From NCBI GenBank assembly GCA_910578115.1, contig CAJTPO010000010.1:50672-114671 (forward strand): 64,000 bases of DNA, written 5' to 3'. The first letter of the stretch is position 1; each line of letters starts with the position of its first letter. Position numbers and translations under genes: made by a program. The notes under the pieces were generated by a model. That model did not search any database. It was not told the DNA's origin and was given only the letters and a program-made list of their open reading frames with translations. The stretch is from an uncultured Lachnospiraceae bacterium. GTDB taxonomy: Bacteria > Bacillota > Clostridia > Lachnospirales > Lachnospiraceae. Of this stretch, positions 17,460 to 26,842 are shown piece by piece.

Positions 17460-20270
17460 ATGAGCAAGGAACTGGCAAAGACCTACGACCCGAAGGGGCT
17501 GGAGGACAGACTGTATCAGAAGTGGATGGACAAGAACTATTTCCACGCCGAGGTGGACGAGACGAAGAAACCTTTTACCATCGTTATCCCGCCGCCGAAT
17601 ATTACGGGACAGCTGCATATGGGACATGCGCTGGACAATACCATGCAGGATATCCTGATCCGCTATAAAAGAATGCAGGGGTACAACGCGCTCTGGCAGC
17701 CGGGCACCGACCATGCTTCCATCGCCACCGAGGTGCGCATCATCGAGAAGCTGAAGGAGGAGGGGACCAGCAAGGAAGAACTGGGCCGCGAGGGATTCCT
17801 GAAACGCGCCTGGGAGTGGAAGAAGGAATATGGCGGGCGCATCATCAACCAGCTGAAAAAGATGGGCTCTTCCTGCGACTGGGACAGGGAGCGCTTTACC
17901 ATGGATGAGGGCTGCAACAGGGCGGTCACCGAGGTGTTCTGCAAGATGCACGAGAAAGGCTGGATCTACAAGGGCAGCAGGATCATCAACTGGTGTCCGG
18001 TATGTAATACGTCCATTTCCGATGCGGAAGTGGAGTACGAGGAGCAGGCAGGCCATTTCTGGCACATCAAGTATCCGCTGGTGGACGAGAACGGTGCACC
18101 CAGCACGACGGAGTTCCTGGAGTTTGCCACCACCCGTCCGGAGACGATGTTGGGCGATACCGCCGTGGCAGTGAATCCGAAGGATGAGAGATATACTTAT
18201 CTGAAAGGAAGAATGGTCTGGCTGCCCATCGTCAACAAAGCGATTCCGGTGGTGGAAGACGAGTATGTGGATATGGAGTTCGGTACGGGCGTGGTGAAGA
18301 TCACGCCGGCTCATGACCCTAACGACTTCGAAGTTGGGAAGCGTCATAACCTGCCGGAAGTCAATATCATGAACGACGACGCCACCATCAACGAGAACGG
18401 CGGTAAGTACGCGGGTCTGGACCGCTACGAGGCGAGGAAGCAGATCGTGAAGGAACTGGAAGCGGAAGGGCTGCTTGTGAAGATCGAGGACTATGCGCAC
18501 AACGTAGGAACCCATGACCGCTGTAAGACCACCATCGAGCCGATGATCAAGAAGCAGTGGTTCGTGAAGATGGACGAACTGATTCGTCCCGCGGTGGAGG
18601 CGGTCAGGAACGGCGAGGTTAAGCTGATTCCCGAGCGTATGGATAAGACTTACTTTAACTGGACGGACAATATCCGCGACTGGTGCATCAGCCGTCAGCT
18701 GTGGTGGGGACACCGGATCCCGGCCTACTACTGTGACGAGTGCGGCGAGGTGGTGGTTGCCAGGCAGACGCCCGATAAGTGCCCGGCGTGCGGGTGCACT
18801 CATTTTACCCAGGATCCGGATACGCTGGATACGTGGTTTTCTTCCGCGCTGTGGCCTTTCTCCACGCTGGGCTGGCCGGAAATGACGGAGGATCTGAAAT
18901 ATTTCTATCCGACGGATGTGCTGGTGACGGGCTATGACATTATTTTCTTCTGGGTAATCCGGATGATCTTCTCCGGGTATGAGCAGATGGGAGAGAAGCC
19001 TTTTCATACGGTGCTGTTCCATGGGCTGGTGCGGGATTCCCAGGGGCGCAAGATGAGTAAATCCCTGGGCAACGGCATCGATCCGCTGGAGATTATCGAC
19101 AAGTACGGCGCGGACGCGCTGCGCCTGACGCTGATCACGGGCAATGCGCCGGGCAATGACATGCGTTTCTACTATGAGAGAGTGGAAGCCAGCCGGAACT
19201 TTGCCAACAAGGTGTGGAATGCTTCCCGTTTCATTATGATGAACATGGAGCAGACGCAGGAGAAGACAGGCGGCCGCGGATGGGAGGTTTCCTATGACCG
19301 GATCAAAGAGAGTCTGGAGCCTGCCGACAAGTGGATCCTGTCGAAATTGAATACGCTGGTAAAAGAGGTGACGGACAATATCGATCATTACGAGCTGGGC
19401 ATCGCGGTACAGAAGGTGTACGATTTCATCTGGGACGAGTTCTGTGACTGGTACATTGAGATGGTGAAACCGCGCCTGTACCAGCGTGAGACGGAAGGAG
19501 AGGATGCCGGGGCTATGACCGGTGTCGGGAAACAGGACGGCGCCGATGGAGCGGCAGACGGCGGGAAGCAGGACGGCGCTGATGATGCCGGCCGGAGCGG
19601 AAAGCGTGCGGACCAGAGCAAGAACGCTGCGCTGTGGACGTTAAAGCATGTGCTGATCGACGCGCTGAAACTGCTGCATCCGTATATGCCTTTTATCACC
19701 GAGGAGATCTTCTGCACGATCCAGAGCGAAGAAGAGTCCATTATGATCTCCAGCTGGCCGGCATATACTGAAGAGAAGGCGTATCAGACCGAGGAGAAGG
19801 CCATCGAGCTGATCAAGGAAGCGGTGCGCGGTATTCGCAATATCCGCACGCAGATGAATGTGGCACCCGGCAGAAAAGCGGCGATGTTCGTAGTCAGCGA
19901 GGCGGAAGCGGTGAGAAATGTCTTCGAGGAGGGCAGGCTGTTCTTTGCCTCTCTGGCGGGCGCTTCCGAGGTGACGGTGCAGGCGGACAGAAGCGGCATC
20001 GCACAGGATGCGGTATCGGTGGTGATCCCCAATGCGGCGGTGTACATTCCGTTTGCGGAGCTGGTAGACATCAGACAGGAGATCGAACGGCTTGAGAAGG
20101 AGGAAAAACGGCTGCAGGGTGAGCTTGCGCGGGTCAACGGCATGTTGAACAATGAAAAGTTCATGGCGAAGGCGCCGGAAGCGAAGGTTGCGGAAGAACG
20201 CGCGAAGCTGGAGAAGTATACACAGATGCTGTCGCAGGTGCAGGAGCGGCTGACGCAGTTGAAGAAATAG
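17460..20270 (+). CDS. valS: Valine--tRNA ligase
   Basis: A 936-residue class I synthetase charging tRNA-Val. The HIGH motif is HMGH at residues 53-56 in PPNITGQLHMGHAL, and KMSKS is at 531-535. The CP1 editing domain (residues about 190-400, with EFATTRPETMLGDTAVAV) and a four-Cys zinc knuckle at about 425-447 are present. The C-terminal arm (RQEIERLEKEEKRLQGELAR) is the usual coiled coil. An odd feature is a low-complexity insert of about 41 residues near 678-719, with the repeated piece GKQDGAD, in the anticodon-binding domain; it accounts for the extra length over the typical 880. Start ATG 17460 follows GGAGGG. Expression is controlled by the T-box leader. Confidence 0.97.
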   Translation: MSKELAKTYDPKGLEDRLYQKWMDKNYFHAEVDETKKPFTIVIPPPNITGQLHMGHALDNTMQDILIRYKRMQGYNALWQPGTDHASIATEVRIIEKLKEEGTSKEELGREGFLKRAWEWKKEYGGRIINQLKKMGSSCDWDRERFTMDEGCNRAVTEVFCKMHEKGWIYKGSRIINWCPVCNTSISDAEVEYEEQAGHFWHIKYPLVDENGAPSTTEFLEFATTRPETMLGDTAVAVNPKDERYTYLKGRMVWLPIVNKAIPVVEDEYVDMEFGTGVVKITPAHDPNDFEVGKRHNLPEVNIMNDDATINENGGKYAGLDRYEARKQIVKELEAEGLLVKIEDYAHNVGTHDRCKTTIEPMIKKQWFVKMDELIRPAVEAVRNGEVKLIPERMDKTYFNWTDNIRDWCISRQLWWGHRIPAYYCDECGEVVVARQTPDKCPACGCTHFTQDPDTLDTWFSSALWPFSTLGWPEMTEDLKYFYPTDVLVTGYDIIFFWVIRMIFSGYEQMGEKPFHTVLFHGLVRDSQGRKMSKSLGNGIDPLEIIDKYGADALRLTLITGNAPGNDMRFYYERVEASRNFANKVWNASRFIMMNMEQTQEKTGGRGWEVSYDRIKESLEPADKWILSKLNTLVKEVTDNIDHYELGIAVQKVYDFIWDEFCDWYIEMVKPRLYQRETEGEDAGAMTGVGKQDGADGAADGGKQDGADDAGRSGKRADQSKNAALWTLKHVLIDALKLLHPYMPFITEEIFCTIQSEEESIMISSWPAYTEEKAYQTEEKAIELIKEAVRGIRNIRTQMNVAPGRKAAMFVVSEAEAVRNVFEEGRLFFASLAGASEVTVQADRSGIAQDAVSVVIPNAAVYIPFAELVDIRQEIERLEKEEKRLQGELARVNGMLNNEKFMAKAPEAKVAEERAKLEKYTQMLSQVQERLTQLKK

Positions 20271-20529
20271 GTTACTATTCGTCCGGGGGACGTTTGCTAA
20301 GCGCCGACCGGAGTGGAACGTAGACACTTGGAATGGGCTGGATGCGTTATAGTTTGCGGCCGGTCAGGCCGTGAACTGTAACAGAAATAGGACTGGAAAA
20401 GTGCGTGTATTTAGTGTAAAGTGGAAGTAGAGTTTCAGCATAAGGATATAAGTTTCAGGCATCGGGGAAACGCCGGACAGCGGGTGCTTCCCTGATGATG
20501 AAAAGAGTAAGAGAAGGGGAGGTAAGCAC

Positions 20530-22032
20530 GTGGGTGAGATAGAATTTTCCCGGGAACAGATGAATAAGCTTAAGGGCGCTATGGTATGGGGGGACGAAGG
20601 AGAAGAAGTTTCGGCGGAAGTCAAAAAGAAGGATTTCGGCTGGGATTCGTGCGGCACGAACCTGGCAAGGGGCACGAGGCTTCGGGTGGAAAAGGACGGT
20701 ATGGGAGCGTGGCTTTATCTTGCTCCGCCGGACAACGGTCAGGTTTACCGGAAAGACGAGTTGATCACTTATCTGGAGCGTAACGGTGTGGTGAAGGGAT
20801 ATCACCACTCCAACCTGTCTGCGATGATCAAGAAGAAGGTTTACGAGAGAGAAATTCTGGTGGCAAAGGGACAGGAAGTCCAGAAAGGCGAGGACGGCTG
20901 GTATGAATATCTTTTTACGCCGGAAGAATATGGTGTGCCGAAGATTCGGGAAGACGGCACGGTTGATTATACGAGCATGAGTGCTCTCCATAACGTGCAC
21001 AGCGGAGAGAAGGTCGCTGTCTATCATCATGCCAAACCGGGCGCAAACGGCTATACGGTGCGTGGCGTGGAAGTTACGGCAAAACCGCCTAAGGAACTGC
21101 AGCCCCTGCGCGGTAAAGGAGTGGAGCGCGTTGGTGATGAATATTTTGCACAGACTGACGGCAAGATAGAGGCTAAGAACGGTAAGATCGACATCCAGAA
21201 GGTGCATGAGGTTGCAGGGGATGTGACCCTGATCGTCGGCAGGGTCGAATTCTTTGGCGACGTGATCATCAATGGCAATGTGGAAAATGGTGTTGTTATC
21301 CGTGCCGGACGTAATATTGAGATTCATGGCACGTCAGGAAGCGCCACGCTGATTGCAGGGGGTGACGTGATCATCAGCCGCGGCATCCAGGGCGGAGGCA
21401 GAATTGTAGCCAAGGGCAGTGTATTTGCTGATTTTATAGAGAATACTACGGTGCAGGCAGGAGGTACCGTGTTGTCTAATACAATACTGAATGCCAATGT
21501 TTCCGCGGAGGATAAGGTGATCACTACCGGGAAGAAAGGCGCCGTCATCGGCGGTTATGTCCATGGATTCAAGGGAATAGAAGCGATGACTGCCGGCAGC
21601 GATGCAGAAGTCAAGACGATTCTGCACAGCGGTTATGAGATGAAATCTTATGAACGGCTTTTGGAGATCAGGCGCAGAGAAAGTGAGATTAAGGCGAAGC
21701 TGTCGGAGCTGGTAGATAATATGACGGATGCGATGCGGGAAACACGTATGGGCAGCACCAGTCTTTCCCTGGCGGCAGAAATTAAAATGGCTGAACGGGA
21801 CAGGATGAAAGACCAGTACTTTGAGGAACTGGATAAGATCAGCCGGGAGAGAGAAATGCTGGAAGAACTCATGGAGGCCAGTCAGGGAGCCTATATCAAG
21901 GTTGACGGCACCATGTACCGGAATCTGGTTATCTGTATCAATGTGGAGCAGCTGACATTGAACCGGAACAGCGGTTATATGAAATATACTGCGGACAACG
22001 GTGTTCTGGAAGGCAATGTGATCATTCATTGA
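20530..22032 (+). CDS. FapA/DUF342 family protein
   Basis: A 500-residue soluble protein of the FapA (DUF342) family. A central right-handed beta-helix-like stretch is seen as GDVTLIVGRVEFFGDVIINGNVENGVVIRAGRN and successive turns, read here in short pieces: VIINGNVENG, IEIHGTSGSA, DVIISRGIQG. A coiled-coil segment follows (about 370-460, RRRESEIKAKLSEL). Start is GTG at 20530, four bases after GGGAGGTAA. Family members are linked to cell-envelope or polymer functions, but the biochemical role is not established. The 259 bases upstream contain short inverted repeats (GGGGAA/TTCCC near 20464-20493) but no riboswitch I recognise. It lies 53 bases before folC. Confidence 0.85.
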   Translation: MGEIEFSREQMNKLKGAMVWGDEGEEVSAEVKKKDFGWDSCGTNLARGTRLRVEKDGMGAWLYLAPPDNGQVYRKDELITYLERNGVVKGYHHSNLSAMIKKKVYEREILVAKGQEVQKGEDGWYEYLFTPEEYGVPKIREDGTVDYTSMSALHNVHSGEKVAVYHHAKPGANGYTVRGVEVTAKPPKELQPLRGKGVERVGDEYFAQTDGKIEAKNGKIDIQKVHEVAGDVTLIVGRVEFFGDVIINGNVENGVVIRAGRNIEIHGTSGSATLIAGGDVIISRGIQGGGRIVAKGSVFADFIENTTVQAGGTVLSNTILNANVSAEDKVITTGKKGAVIGGYVHGFKGIEAMTAGSDAEVKTILHSGYEMKSYERLLEIRRRESEIKAKLSELVDNMTDAMRETRMGSTSLSLAAEIKMAERDRMKDQYFEELDKISREREMLEELMEASQGAYIKVDGTMYRNLVICINVEQLTLNRNSGYMKYTADNGVLEGNVIIH

Positions 22033-22085
22033 CGGGAAGAAGAATGTTGTAGAATAGTTGTATGAGACAAGGTTGAGGTGCAGGT

Positions 22086-23408
22086 ATGGACGGGCAGACA
22101 GACATTTATATGGAAGCGGAATGTTATATCAACAGTATTCCGAAGTTCACCGGAAAGAGCAGTATGGAGGAAACCATCAGATTTCTGGAGCATCTCGGTA
22201 ATCCGGCACAGAAGCGTAAGATTATTCACGTGGCAGGCACAAACGGAAAAGGTTCCGTTTGTGCTTATTTGTGTTCGATTCTGCAGGAGGCGGGAATCAG
22301 TGCGGGGATGTTCACCTCTCCCCATTTGGTGACGATGCGGGAGCGGTTCGTCGCAGGGGGAAAGATGGCGACGGAGGAAGAATTTCTGGAGGTTTATCAT
22401 ATCGTCAGAGAGAAATTGGCCTCATTGCCGCCGGAACTCGCACGGGAATCCTATCATCCGAGCTTCTTTGAATTTCTTTTTTTTATGGCAATGCTCTTTT
22501 TTGAAAAAAAGAATGTGGAATATGTGGTGCTGGAGACGGGATTAGGCGGCAGGCTGGATGCCACGAATGCCGTGCAGCGTAAGCAGTTGTGCGTGATCAC
22601 GTCGATCGGATATGATCATATGGAATATCTGGGAGATACGCTGCCGGCCATAGCGTATGAAAAGGCAGGCATTATGCGGGCGGGGGTTCCTGTAGTCTAT
22701 CCGGACAGATGCAGCGAGGTGACAAAGCAGATTGAAGCGTGCGCTGTAGAGGTGGGAGCGAAAACGTTCCCCCTGCAAAAACAGGCGATAAAAGAAATAA
22801 AGATTCGGAATAAAACAATTGATTTTTCTCTTCATATAAACTATTATGATTATATTGGTTTTACTGCGGTTACGCCTGCGGTCTATCAGACGGAGAATGC
22901 GGCATTGGCAGTTAAAGCGGCTCTCCTTCTGGAGGATGAGAGGGTAACGCTTCCTGTGATGCAGGCAGGTGTCCGGAAGATGGTCTGGGAGGGAAGAATG
23001 GAAGAGGTTCTGCCGTCAGTGTATGTGGATGGCGCTCATAATATAGATGGGATACAGGCATTTCTGGAGACAGTAAAATCGCATCCCTGTCAGGGGAAGA
23101 GGAAGTTATTATATTCTTGTGTGAGAGATAAGAGATATCAGGCGGCGATAGAGGCAATTGCCCTGTCCGGCCTGTTTGAAGAGATTGGCGTGGTGACGCT
23201 TACAGATGAGCGGGCGCTGCCTCTTACGGTATTGGAAGATTCCTACAGACAGTATACAGGATTCAGCTGTAAAGCTTATAAGGATCTGGACACGGCTTTT
23301 AGAGAGCTGGTACAGGGTAAAGATGACGAGGACATGGTGTATATTGTCGGTTCACTATATTTGGTGGGTGAGATCAAAGCCCTTTTAAGGAGGCCTCGGC
23401 GTGATTAA
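22086..23408 (+). CDS. folC: Folylpolyglutamate synthase / dihydrofolate synthase
   Basis: A 440-residue Mur-ligase-type enzyme that adds glutamate to dihydropteroate or reduced folates. The ATP-binding loop is VAGTNGKGSVCAYL at about residues 49-62, followed by FTSPHLVTMRERF. The central domain has ETGLGGRLDATNAV and SIGYDHMEYLGDT, and the C-terminal domain VDGAHNIDGIQAFL. Start ATG 22086 follows GAGGTG. The gene overlaps by eight bases with the start of the next small gene, implying translational coupling. Confidence 0.95.
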   Translation: MDGQTDIYMEAECYINSIPKFTGKSSMEETIRFLEHLGNPAQKRKIIHVAGTNGKGSVCAYLCSILQEAGISAGMFTSPHLVTMRERFVAGGKMATEEEFLEVYHIVREKLASLPPELARESYHPSFFEFLFFMAMLFFEKKNVEYVVLETGLGGRLDATNAVQRKQLCVITSIGYDHMEYLGDTLPAIAYEKAGIMRAGVPVVYPDRCSEVTKQIEACAVEVGAKTFPLQKQAIKEIKIRNKTIDFSLHINYYDYIGFTAVTPAVYQTENAALAVKAALLLEDERVTLPVMQAGVRKMVWEGRMEEVLPSVYVDGAHNIDGIQAFLETVKSHPCQGKRKLLYSCVRDKRYQAAIEAIALSGLFEEIGVVTLTDERALPLTVLEDSYRQYTGFSCKAYKDLDTAFRELVQGKDDEDMVYIVGSLYLVGEIKALLRRPRRD

Positions 23409-23562
23409 TTTTGAAGAAGAGTTGAAGAAATTTCATCCCAGCTTAGAGGTTGAGGATGCGGAAGAAGCGATTTATAATCAGGATCTGACGGATATGGCCG
23501 ATCTGATGGTCAAGATTGTTAAGGAAGCTAAGAAAGCGGAGATAGAGTCGGAATTAGAATAG
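23401..23562 (+). CDS. Small acidic protein, 53 residues, unknown function
   Basis: A short open frame beginning with GTG at 23401, overlapping the folC stop (23406-23408), and ending with TAG at 23560-23562. The translation starts MINFEEELKKFHPSLEVEDA and continues with a helical, acidic region ending KKAEIESELE. The Shine-Dalgarno-like AAGGAGG (23388-23394) sits seven bases before the GTG inside folC, strong support for a real gene. It is followed 13 bases later by the zinc-ribbon/TPR gene. I do not recognise the family. Confidence 0.75.
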   Translation: MINFEEELKKFHPSLEVEDAEEAIYNQDLTDMADLMVKIVKEAKKAEIESELE

Positions 23563-23575
23563 GGGATTGGCATAG

Positions 23576-24994
23576 ATGATTTGTTATCAGTGTGGATGTA
23601 ATCTGTCCGAGCATGATTTTTGTACGAACTGTGGTGCCGATGTAGCCCTGTATAAGAAGATCATATATATTTCCAACCGTTTTTATAATGAAGGGTTGGA
23701 GAGGGCAAACGTCAGGGATCTGACAGGTGCGATCACCAGTTTGCGGCAGAGCTTGAAATTTAATAAGGACAATGTGGAGGCCCGCAATCTGCTTGGCCTG
23801 GTATATTTTGAGACAGGAGAAGTGGTAGCGGCACTCAGCGAGTGGGTGATCAGTAAGAATTTAAGACCGAAGAAGAATATAGCAGACGATTATATTGATA
23901 TGATCCAGACGAATCAGAACCGGCTGGATACGATCAATCAGACAATCAAGAAATATAATCAGGCGTTGACTTATTGCAATCAGGACAGCCTGGATCTGGC
24001 GGTTATTCAGCTTAAGAAGGTACTGTCGCTGAATCCCAGGTTTATCAGGGCGCATCAGCTGCTGGCCCTTTTGTATATCAACAATGAGGATTGGGAGAAA
24101 GCAAGAAGAGAGCTGACGAAATGCAGCGAGATAGATACGAATAACACGGTGACACAGCGTTATCTGAAAGAAGTGGACGAGATGCTGTTACCGGAGGAAG
24201 GCGTTAAGCAGTCATCCAGAAAGAAGCATAGATCTGAGGATGTTATCAAATATCAGAGCGGTAATGAGACGATTATTCGGCCGGTCAATATCAGAGAAGG
24301 TAAAGGAGTCACTTCGCTGCTGAATCTTGGCATCGGCATTATTATTGGTATTGCAATTGCCGTATTTCTGATTCTGCCGGCCAGGATACAGGCTTCCAGA
24401 GCCGATATAGATGAGCAGCTGCGTAAGGTGAGTGAGATGTCAGATGCCAAGACCGCCACGATTGACGAGTTACAGCTGCAGGTGAATGAACTGACGCAGC
24501 ACAGTGAAGATCTGCAGCAGGATCTGGAAGCATATCTGGGTACGGACGGTAAACTGCGGTCGGTGGAGAGCCTGTTGAAGGCGGCAGATGCTTATCTGAC
24601 CAATCCGGAAGAAGTTACAGTGGTGGCTGATTATCTGGAAGAGATCGTGCAGGAAGGAACCGAAGAGACCAGTGATAATTCGGAGTCCTTTGAGAGCCTT
24701 TACAATACGCTTCTGGCGCTGGTGGGACCGAGTGTTTCGCAGGCATACTATAATGATGGCTATGAAGCGTTCCGGCAGGAGAATTATGATGATGCGATCC
24801 CTAATTTGGAGAAGGCATTTAAGTATGATGCCGCGAATGGGGATGCACTGTATAATCTGGCGAATTCTTATTATCGCAGCGGCGATGAAGAGAAGGCGAG
24901 AGAGGCTTACCGGCAGGTGATCGAACTGTTTCCGGGTACGGAGAAGGCCAACAGATCCGAGGCTTACCTGGAGGAGATGGGAACGGAAGAGTAG
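23576..24994 (+). CDS. Zinc-ribbon, TPR membrane protein
   Basis: A 472-residue protein. Cys3, Cys6, Cys16 and Cys19 form a zinc ribbon at the N-terminus. TPR repeats follow at about 30-200 (GAITSLRQSLKFNKDNVEAR, AHQLLALLYINNEDWEKARR). A single membrane segment lies at about 244-270 (LLNLGIGIIIGIAIAVFLIL), then a coiled coil (about 275-325), and a C-terminal TPR pair at about 395-465 (NYDDAIPNLEKAFKYDAANG). It probably places TPR scaffolds on both sides of the membrane, with the zinc ribbon in the cytosol. Function unknown. ATG 23576 has only a weak ribosome site. A terminator hairpin follows the gene. Confidence 0.8.
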   Translation: MICYQCGCNLSEHDFCTNCGADVALYKKIIYISNRFYNEGLERANVRDLTGAITSLRQSLKFNKDNVEARNLLGLVYFETGEVVAALSEWVISKNLRPKKNIADDYIDMIQTNQNRLDTINQTIKKYNQALTYCNQDSLDLAVIQLKKVLSLNPRFIRAHQLLALLYINNEDWEKARRELTKCSEIDTNNTVTQRYLKEVDEMLLPEEGVKQSSRKKHRSEDVIKYQSGNETIIRPVNIREGKGVTSLLNLGIGIIIGIAIAVFLILPARIQASRADIDEQLRKVSEMSDAKTATIDELQLQVNELTQHSEDLQQDLEAYLGTDGKLRSVESLLKAADAYLTNPEEVTVVADYLEEIVQEGTEETSDNSESFESLYNTLLALVGPSVSQAYYNDGYEAFRQENYDDAIPNLEKAFKYDAANGDALYNLANSYYRSGDEEKAREAYRQVIELFPGTEKANRSEAYLEEMGTEE

Positions 24995-25055
24995 TATATT
25001 ACTGGAATAACAGATTTAAAGGATGATAAAGATAAAAGATCATAAAATACGAAAG

Positions 25056-25085
25056 AAAAGGACATGGTTTATGCCATGTCCTTTT
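25056..25085 (+). terminator. Intrinsic terminator after the TPR gene
   Basis: A perfect 12-bp stem (25056-25067 with 25074-25085) around a six-base loop, with an A-rich 5' side and T-rich 3' side, lies 62 bases after the TPR gene stop and before the sporulation operon. Confidence 0.75.
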
Positions 25086-25169
25086 CGTGTGTCAATGAAG
25101 GCGCTGGCTTTGACTGAGCGCAGCAATAACAACAGTCACGATATCGGTGTGGAAAGGAGTTTACATAAC

Positions 25170-25481
25170 ATGGAAGATTTCAAAGTGATTGATAATTACC
25201 TGATGATAAGGCTTCCGGATGAGATTGATCATCACAAATCGGTTGACATAAGTACGAAAGCTGACCGTTATATTATGACGAAGAAGGTAGGAAATATTGT
25301 GTTTGACTTTGAGCGGACAACCTTTATGGACAGTTCAGGGATCGGTATCATACTGGGGCGTTACAAGAAGATTGCCTGTTTCGGAGGAAAAGTCTATGCG
25401 ATCAACACAGATAACAGGATCAGACGGATATTGCTGCTGTCAGGACTGCAGGATATCGTGGAGATAATATCGAAAGGATAA
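25170..25481 (+). CDS. spoIIAA: Anti-sigma F factor antagonist
   Basis: A 103-residue STAS-domain protein. The phosphorylation motif MDSSGIG is at residues 53-59 with Ser55/Ser56 as the candidate site. In forespore control, unphosphorylated SpoIIAA releases sigma F from SpoIIAB; SpoIIE phosphatase and SpoIIAB kinase set its state. The ATG at 25170 follows AAAGGAG; the frame extends upstream to 25023 across the preceding terminator, so that longer form is rejected. It is first in the spoIIAA-spoIIAB-sigF order typical of spore formers. Confidence 0.94.
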   Translation: MEDFKVIDNYLMIRLPDEIDHHKSVDISTKADRYIMTKKVGNIVFDFERTTFMDSSGIGIILGRYKKIACFGGKVYAINTDNRIRRILLLSGLQDIVEIISKG

Positions 25482-25492
25482 ATGGAGGGAAG

Positions 25493-25524
25493 GATCGCAG
25501 CGCAAAGCGCTTCGGAATGGAGGA
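25493..25524 (+). promoter_or_regulatory. Minimal hairpin plus Shine-Dalgarno module (family B, copy 3)
   Basis: A small AGCGC-AAA-GCGCT hairpin is followed at once by TTCGGAATGGAGG, five bases before the spoIIAB ATG. It fills the 48-base gap between spoIIAA and spoIIAB, genes that are usually coupled or overlapping in other spore formers. It is the shortest form of the element seen at 878-1042 and 3628-3797. Confidence 0.7.
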
Positions 25525-25529
25525 GAAAA

Positions 25530-26018
25530 ATGATCGAAATTGTTGAGAAGAGAAACGGTAATAAAGTAACAAATAAGATCCGTCTGGAATTTGCGGCATT
25601 GTCGGACAATGAGTCTTTTGCAAGAATGGCGGTCGCAGCATTTATCACACCGCTTAATCCTACGCTGGAGGAAATGTCGGATGTGAAGACGGCGGTCTCC
25701 GAGGCCGTGACGAATGCGGTTCTTCATGGCTACGAGAGCCGTAACAGTATGGAGGACAGGATCTGTATGGACTGCATACTGCGGGGAGATGTACTGGAAG
25801 TAGAAATATCGGACAGAGGAATCGGAATCGAGAATGTGGGGTTGGCGATGGAGCCGCTGTACACTTCCAAGCCGGAACAGGATCGGTCGGGTATGGGCTT
25901 TGCTTTCATGGAAGCCTTTATGGATGATCTGGAAGTGGAATCAGAGGTTGGATGCGGAACTGTTGTCAGAATGTGTAAAAAGATTGGCACCAGTTCATGG
26001 ATTGACAGTGAGGAATAG
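25530..26018 (+). CDS. spoIIAB: Anti-sigma F factor (serine kinase)
   Basis: A 162-residue GHKL-type protein kinase that binds and inhibits sigma F and phosphorylates SpoIIAA. The N box is VSEAVTNAVLHGY, followed by the ATP-lid motifs EISDRGIGI and RSGMGFAFMEAF. Start ATG 25530 lies after TTCGGAATGGAGG; the in-frame extension back to 25482 runs through the hairpin and is unlikely. The sigF start codon follows three bases after its stop, indicating coupled translation. Length is slightly above the usual 145-150 residues because of the C-terminal tail. Confidence 0.95.
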   Translation: MIEIVEKRNGNKVTNKIRLEFAALSDNESFARMAVAAFITPLNPTLEEMSDVKTAVSEAVTNAVLHGYESRNSMEDRICMDCILRGDVLEVEISDRGIGIENVGLAMEPLYTSKPEQDRSGMGFAFMEAFMDDLEVESEVGCGTVVRMCKKIGTSSWIDSEE

Positions 26019-26021
26019 CCG

Positions 26022-26798
26022 ATGGAAGAGACTGCCGTATTAATTGAACGATCACAGGCAGGAGATAAAGAGGCAAGAGAGAAACTGATCGAGGAGAATC
26101 TGGGACTGGTCCGTCATATCGTAAAGCGCTTCGCCGGGCGGGGATATGATATGGAGGATCTGTTTCAGATAGGGTGTATTGGGTTGATGAAGGCGATAGA
26201 CAAGTTTGACCTGCACTATGAAGTACGGTTTTCTACTTACGCAGTTCCCATGATACAGGGGGAAATAAAGCGTTTCCTGAGAGATGACGGCATGGTGAAG
26301 GTCAGCAGGACATTGAAGGAGAACGGCTGGAAGATCAGGCAGGCGTCCGATCGGATCCTGAAAGAATATGGGAGGGAGGCAACGCTTAAGGAACTGTCGG
26401 AGGCTACAGGGCTGGAAACAGAGGACATTGTAATGGCGTTGGATGCCAATGTGGAGGTGGAATCTATCTATAAGTCTGTGTATCAGTCGGATGGAAATGA
26501 GATCTATCTGGTCGATCAGGTAGTCGGAGGAGCCGGAGGCCTGGGATATTCCAGTATGGGACAGACGGTGGTGAACACGGGAGGCATCTGTGAGGACACG
26601 GAAAAGGAGAGAGTTCTGAACCATATGCTGCTGGAACAGCTTTTGGGTGGTTTGGAGGACAAGGAAAGGGAATTGATCAGAATGCGGTATTTCCAGAACA
26701 AGACGCAGGTGGAGGTGGCGAGATATATGGGAATCAGTCAGGTACAGGTGAGCCGGATGGAGAAACGCATTCTGTTGCAGATGAGGCAGGAGGTGTGA
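26022..26798 (+). CDS. sigF: RNA polymerase sigma-F factor
   Basis: A 258-residue sigma-70 family factor. Region 2 is seen as LIEENLGLVRHIVKRFAGRG, YDMEDLFQIGCIGLMKAID and FSTYAVPMIQGEIKRFLRDD; region 3 near KENGWKIRQASDRILKEYGR; region 4 as RMRYFQNKTQVEVARYMGIS. A glycine-rich stretch (VVGGAGGLGYSSMG, about 167-180) between regions 3 and 4 is longer than usual. It directs forespore-specific transcription and is held by SpoIIAB. The placement behind spoIIAA and spoIIAB makes sigma F, not sigma G, the clear call. Confidence 0.95.
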   Translation: MEETAVLIERSQAGDKEAREKLIEENLGLVRHIVKRFAGRGYDMEDLFQIGCIGLMKAIDKFDLHYEVRFSTYAVPMIQGEIKRFLRDDGMVKVSRTLKENGWKIRQASDRILKEYGREATLKELSEATGLETEDIVMALDANVEVESIYKSVYQSDGNEIYLVDQVVGGAGGLGYSSMGQTVVNTGGICEDTEKERVLNHMLLEQLLGGLEDKERELIRMRYFQNKTQVEVARYMGISQVQVSRMEKRILLQMRQEV

Positions 26799-26842
26799 TA
26801 AGATAGGAATTGCAGAGCTTTTGTCCCGGGATTTGTATCTGT

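Noticed and set aside
16932..19388. A very long open frame on the minus strand opposite the T-box and valS
   Set aside because: It reads through the T-box leader, has no ribosome site or known motif, and exists because valS codon use leaves few stops on the other strand.
20271..20529. c-di-GMP riboswitch before the FapA/DUF342 gene
   Set aside because: GGGGAAACGCC looked suggestive, but the remaining conserved GEMM positions are missing.
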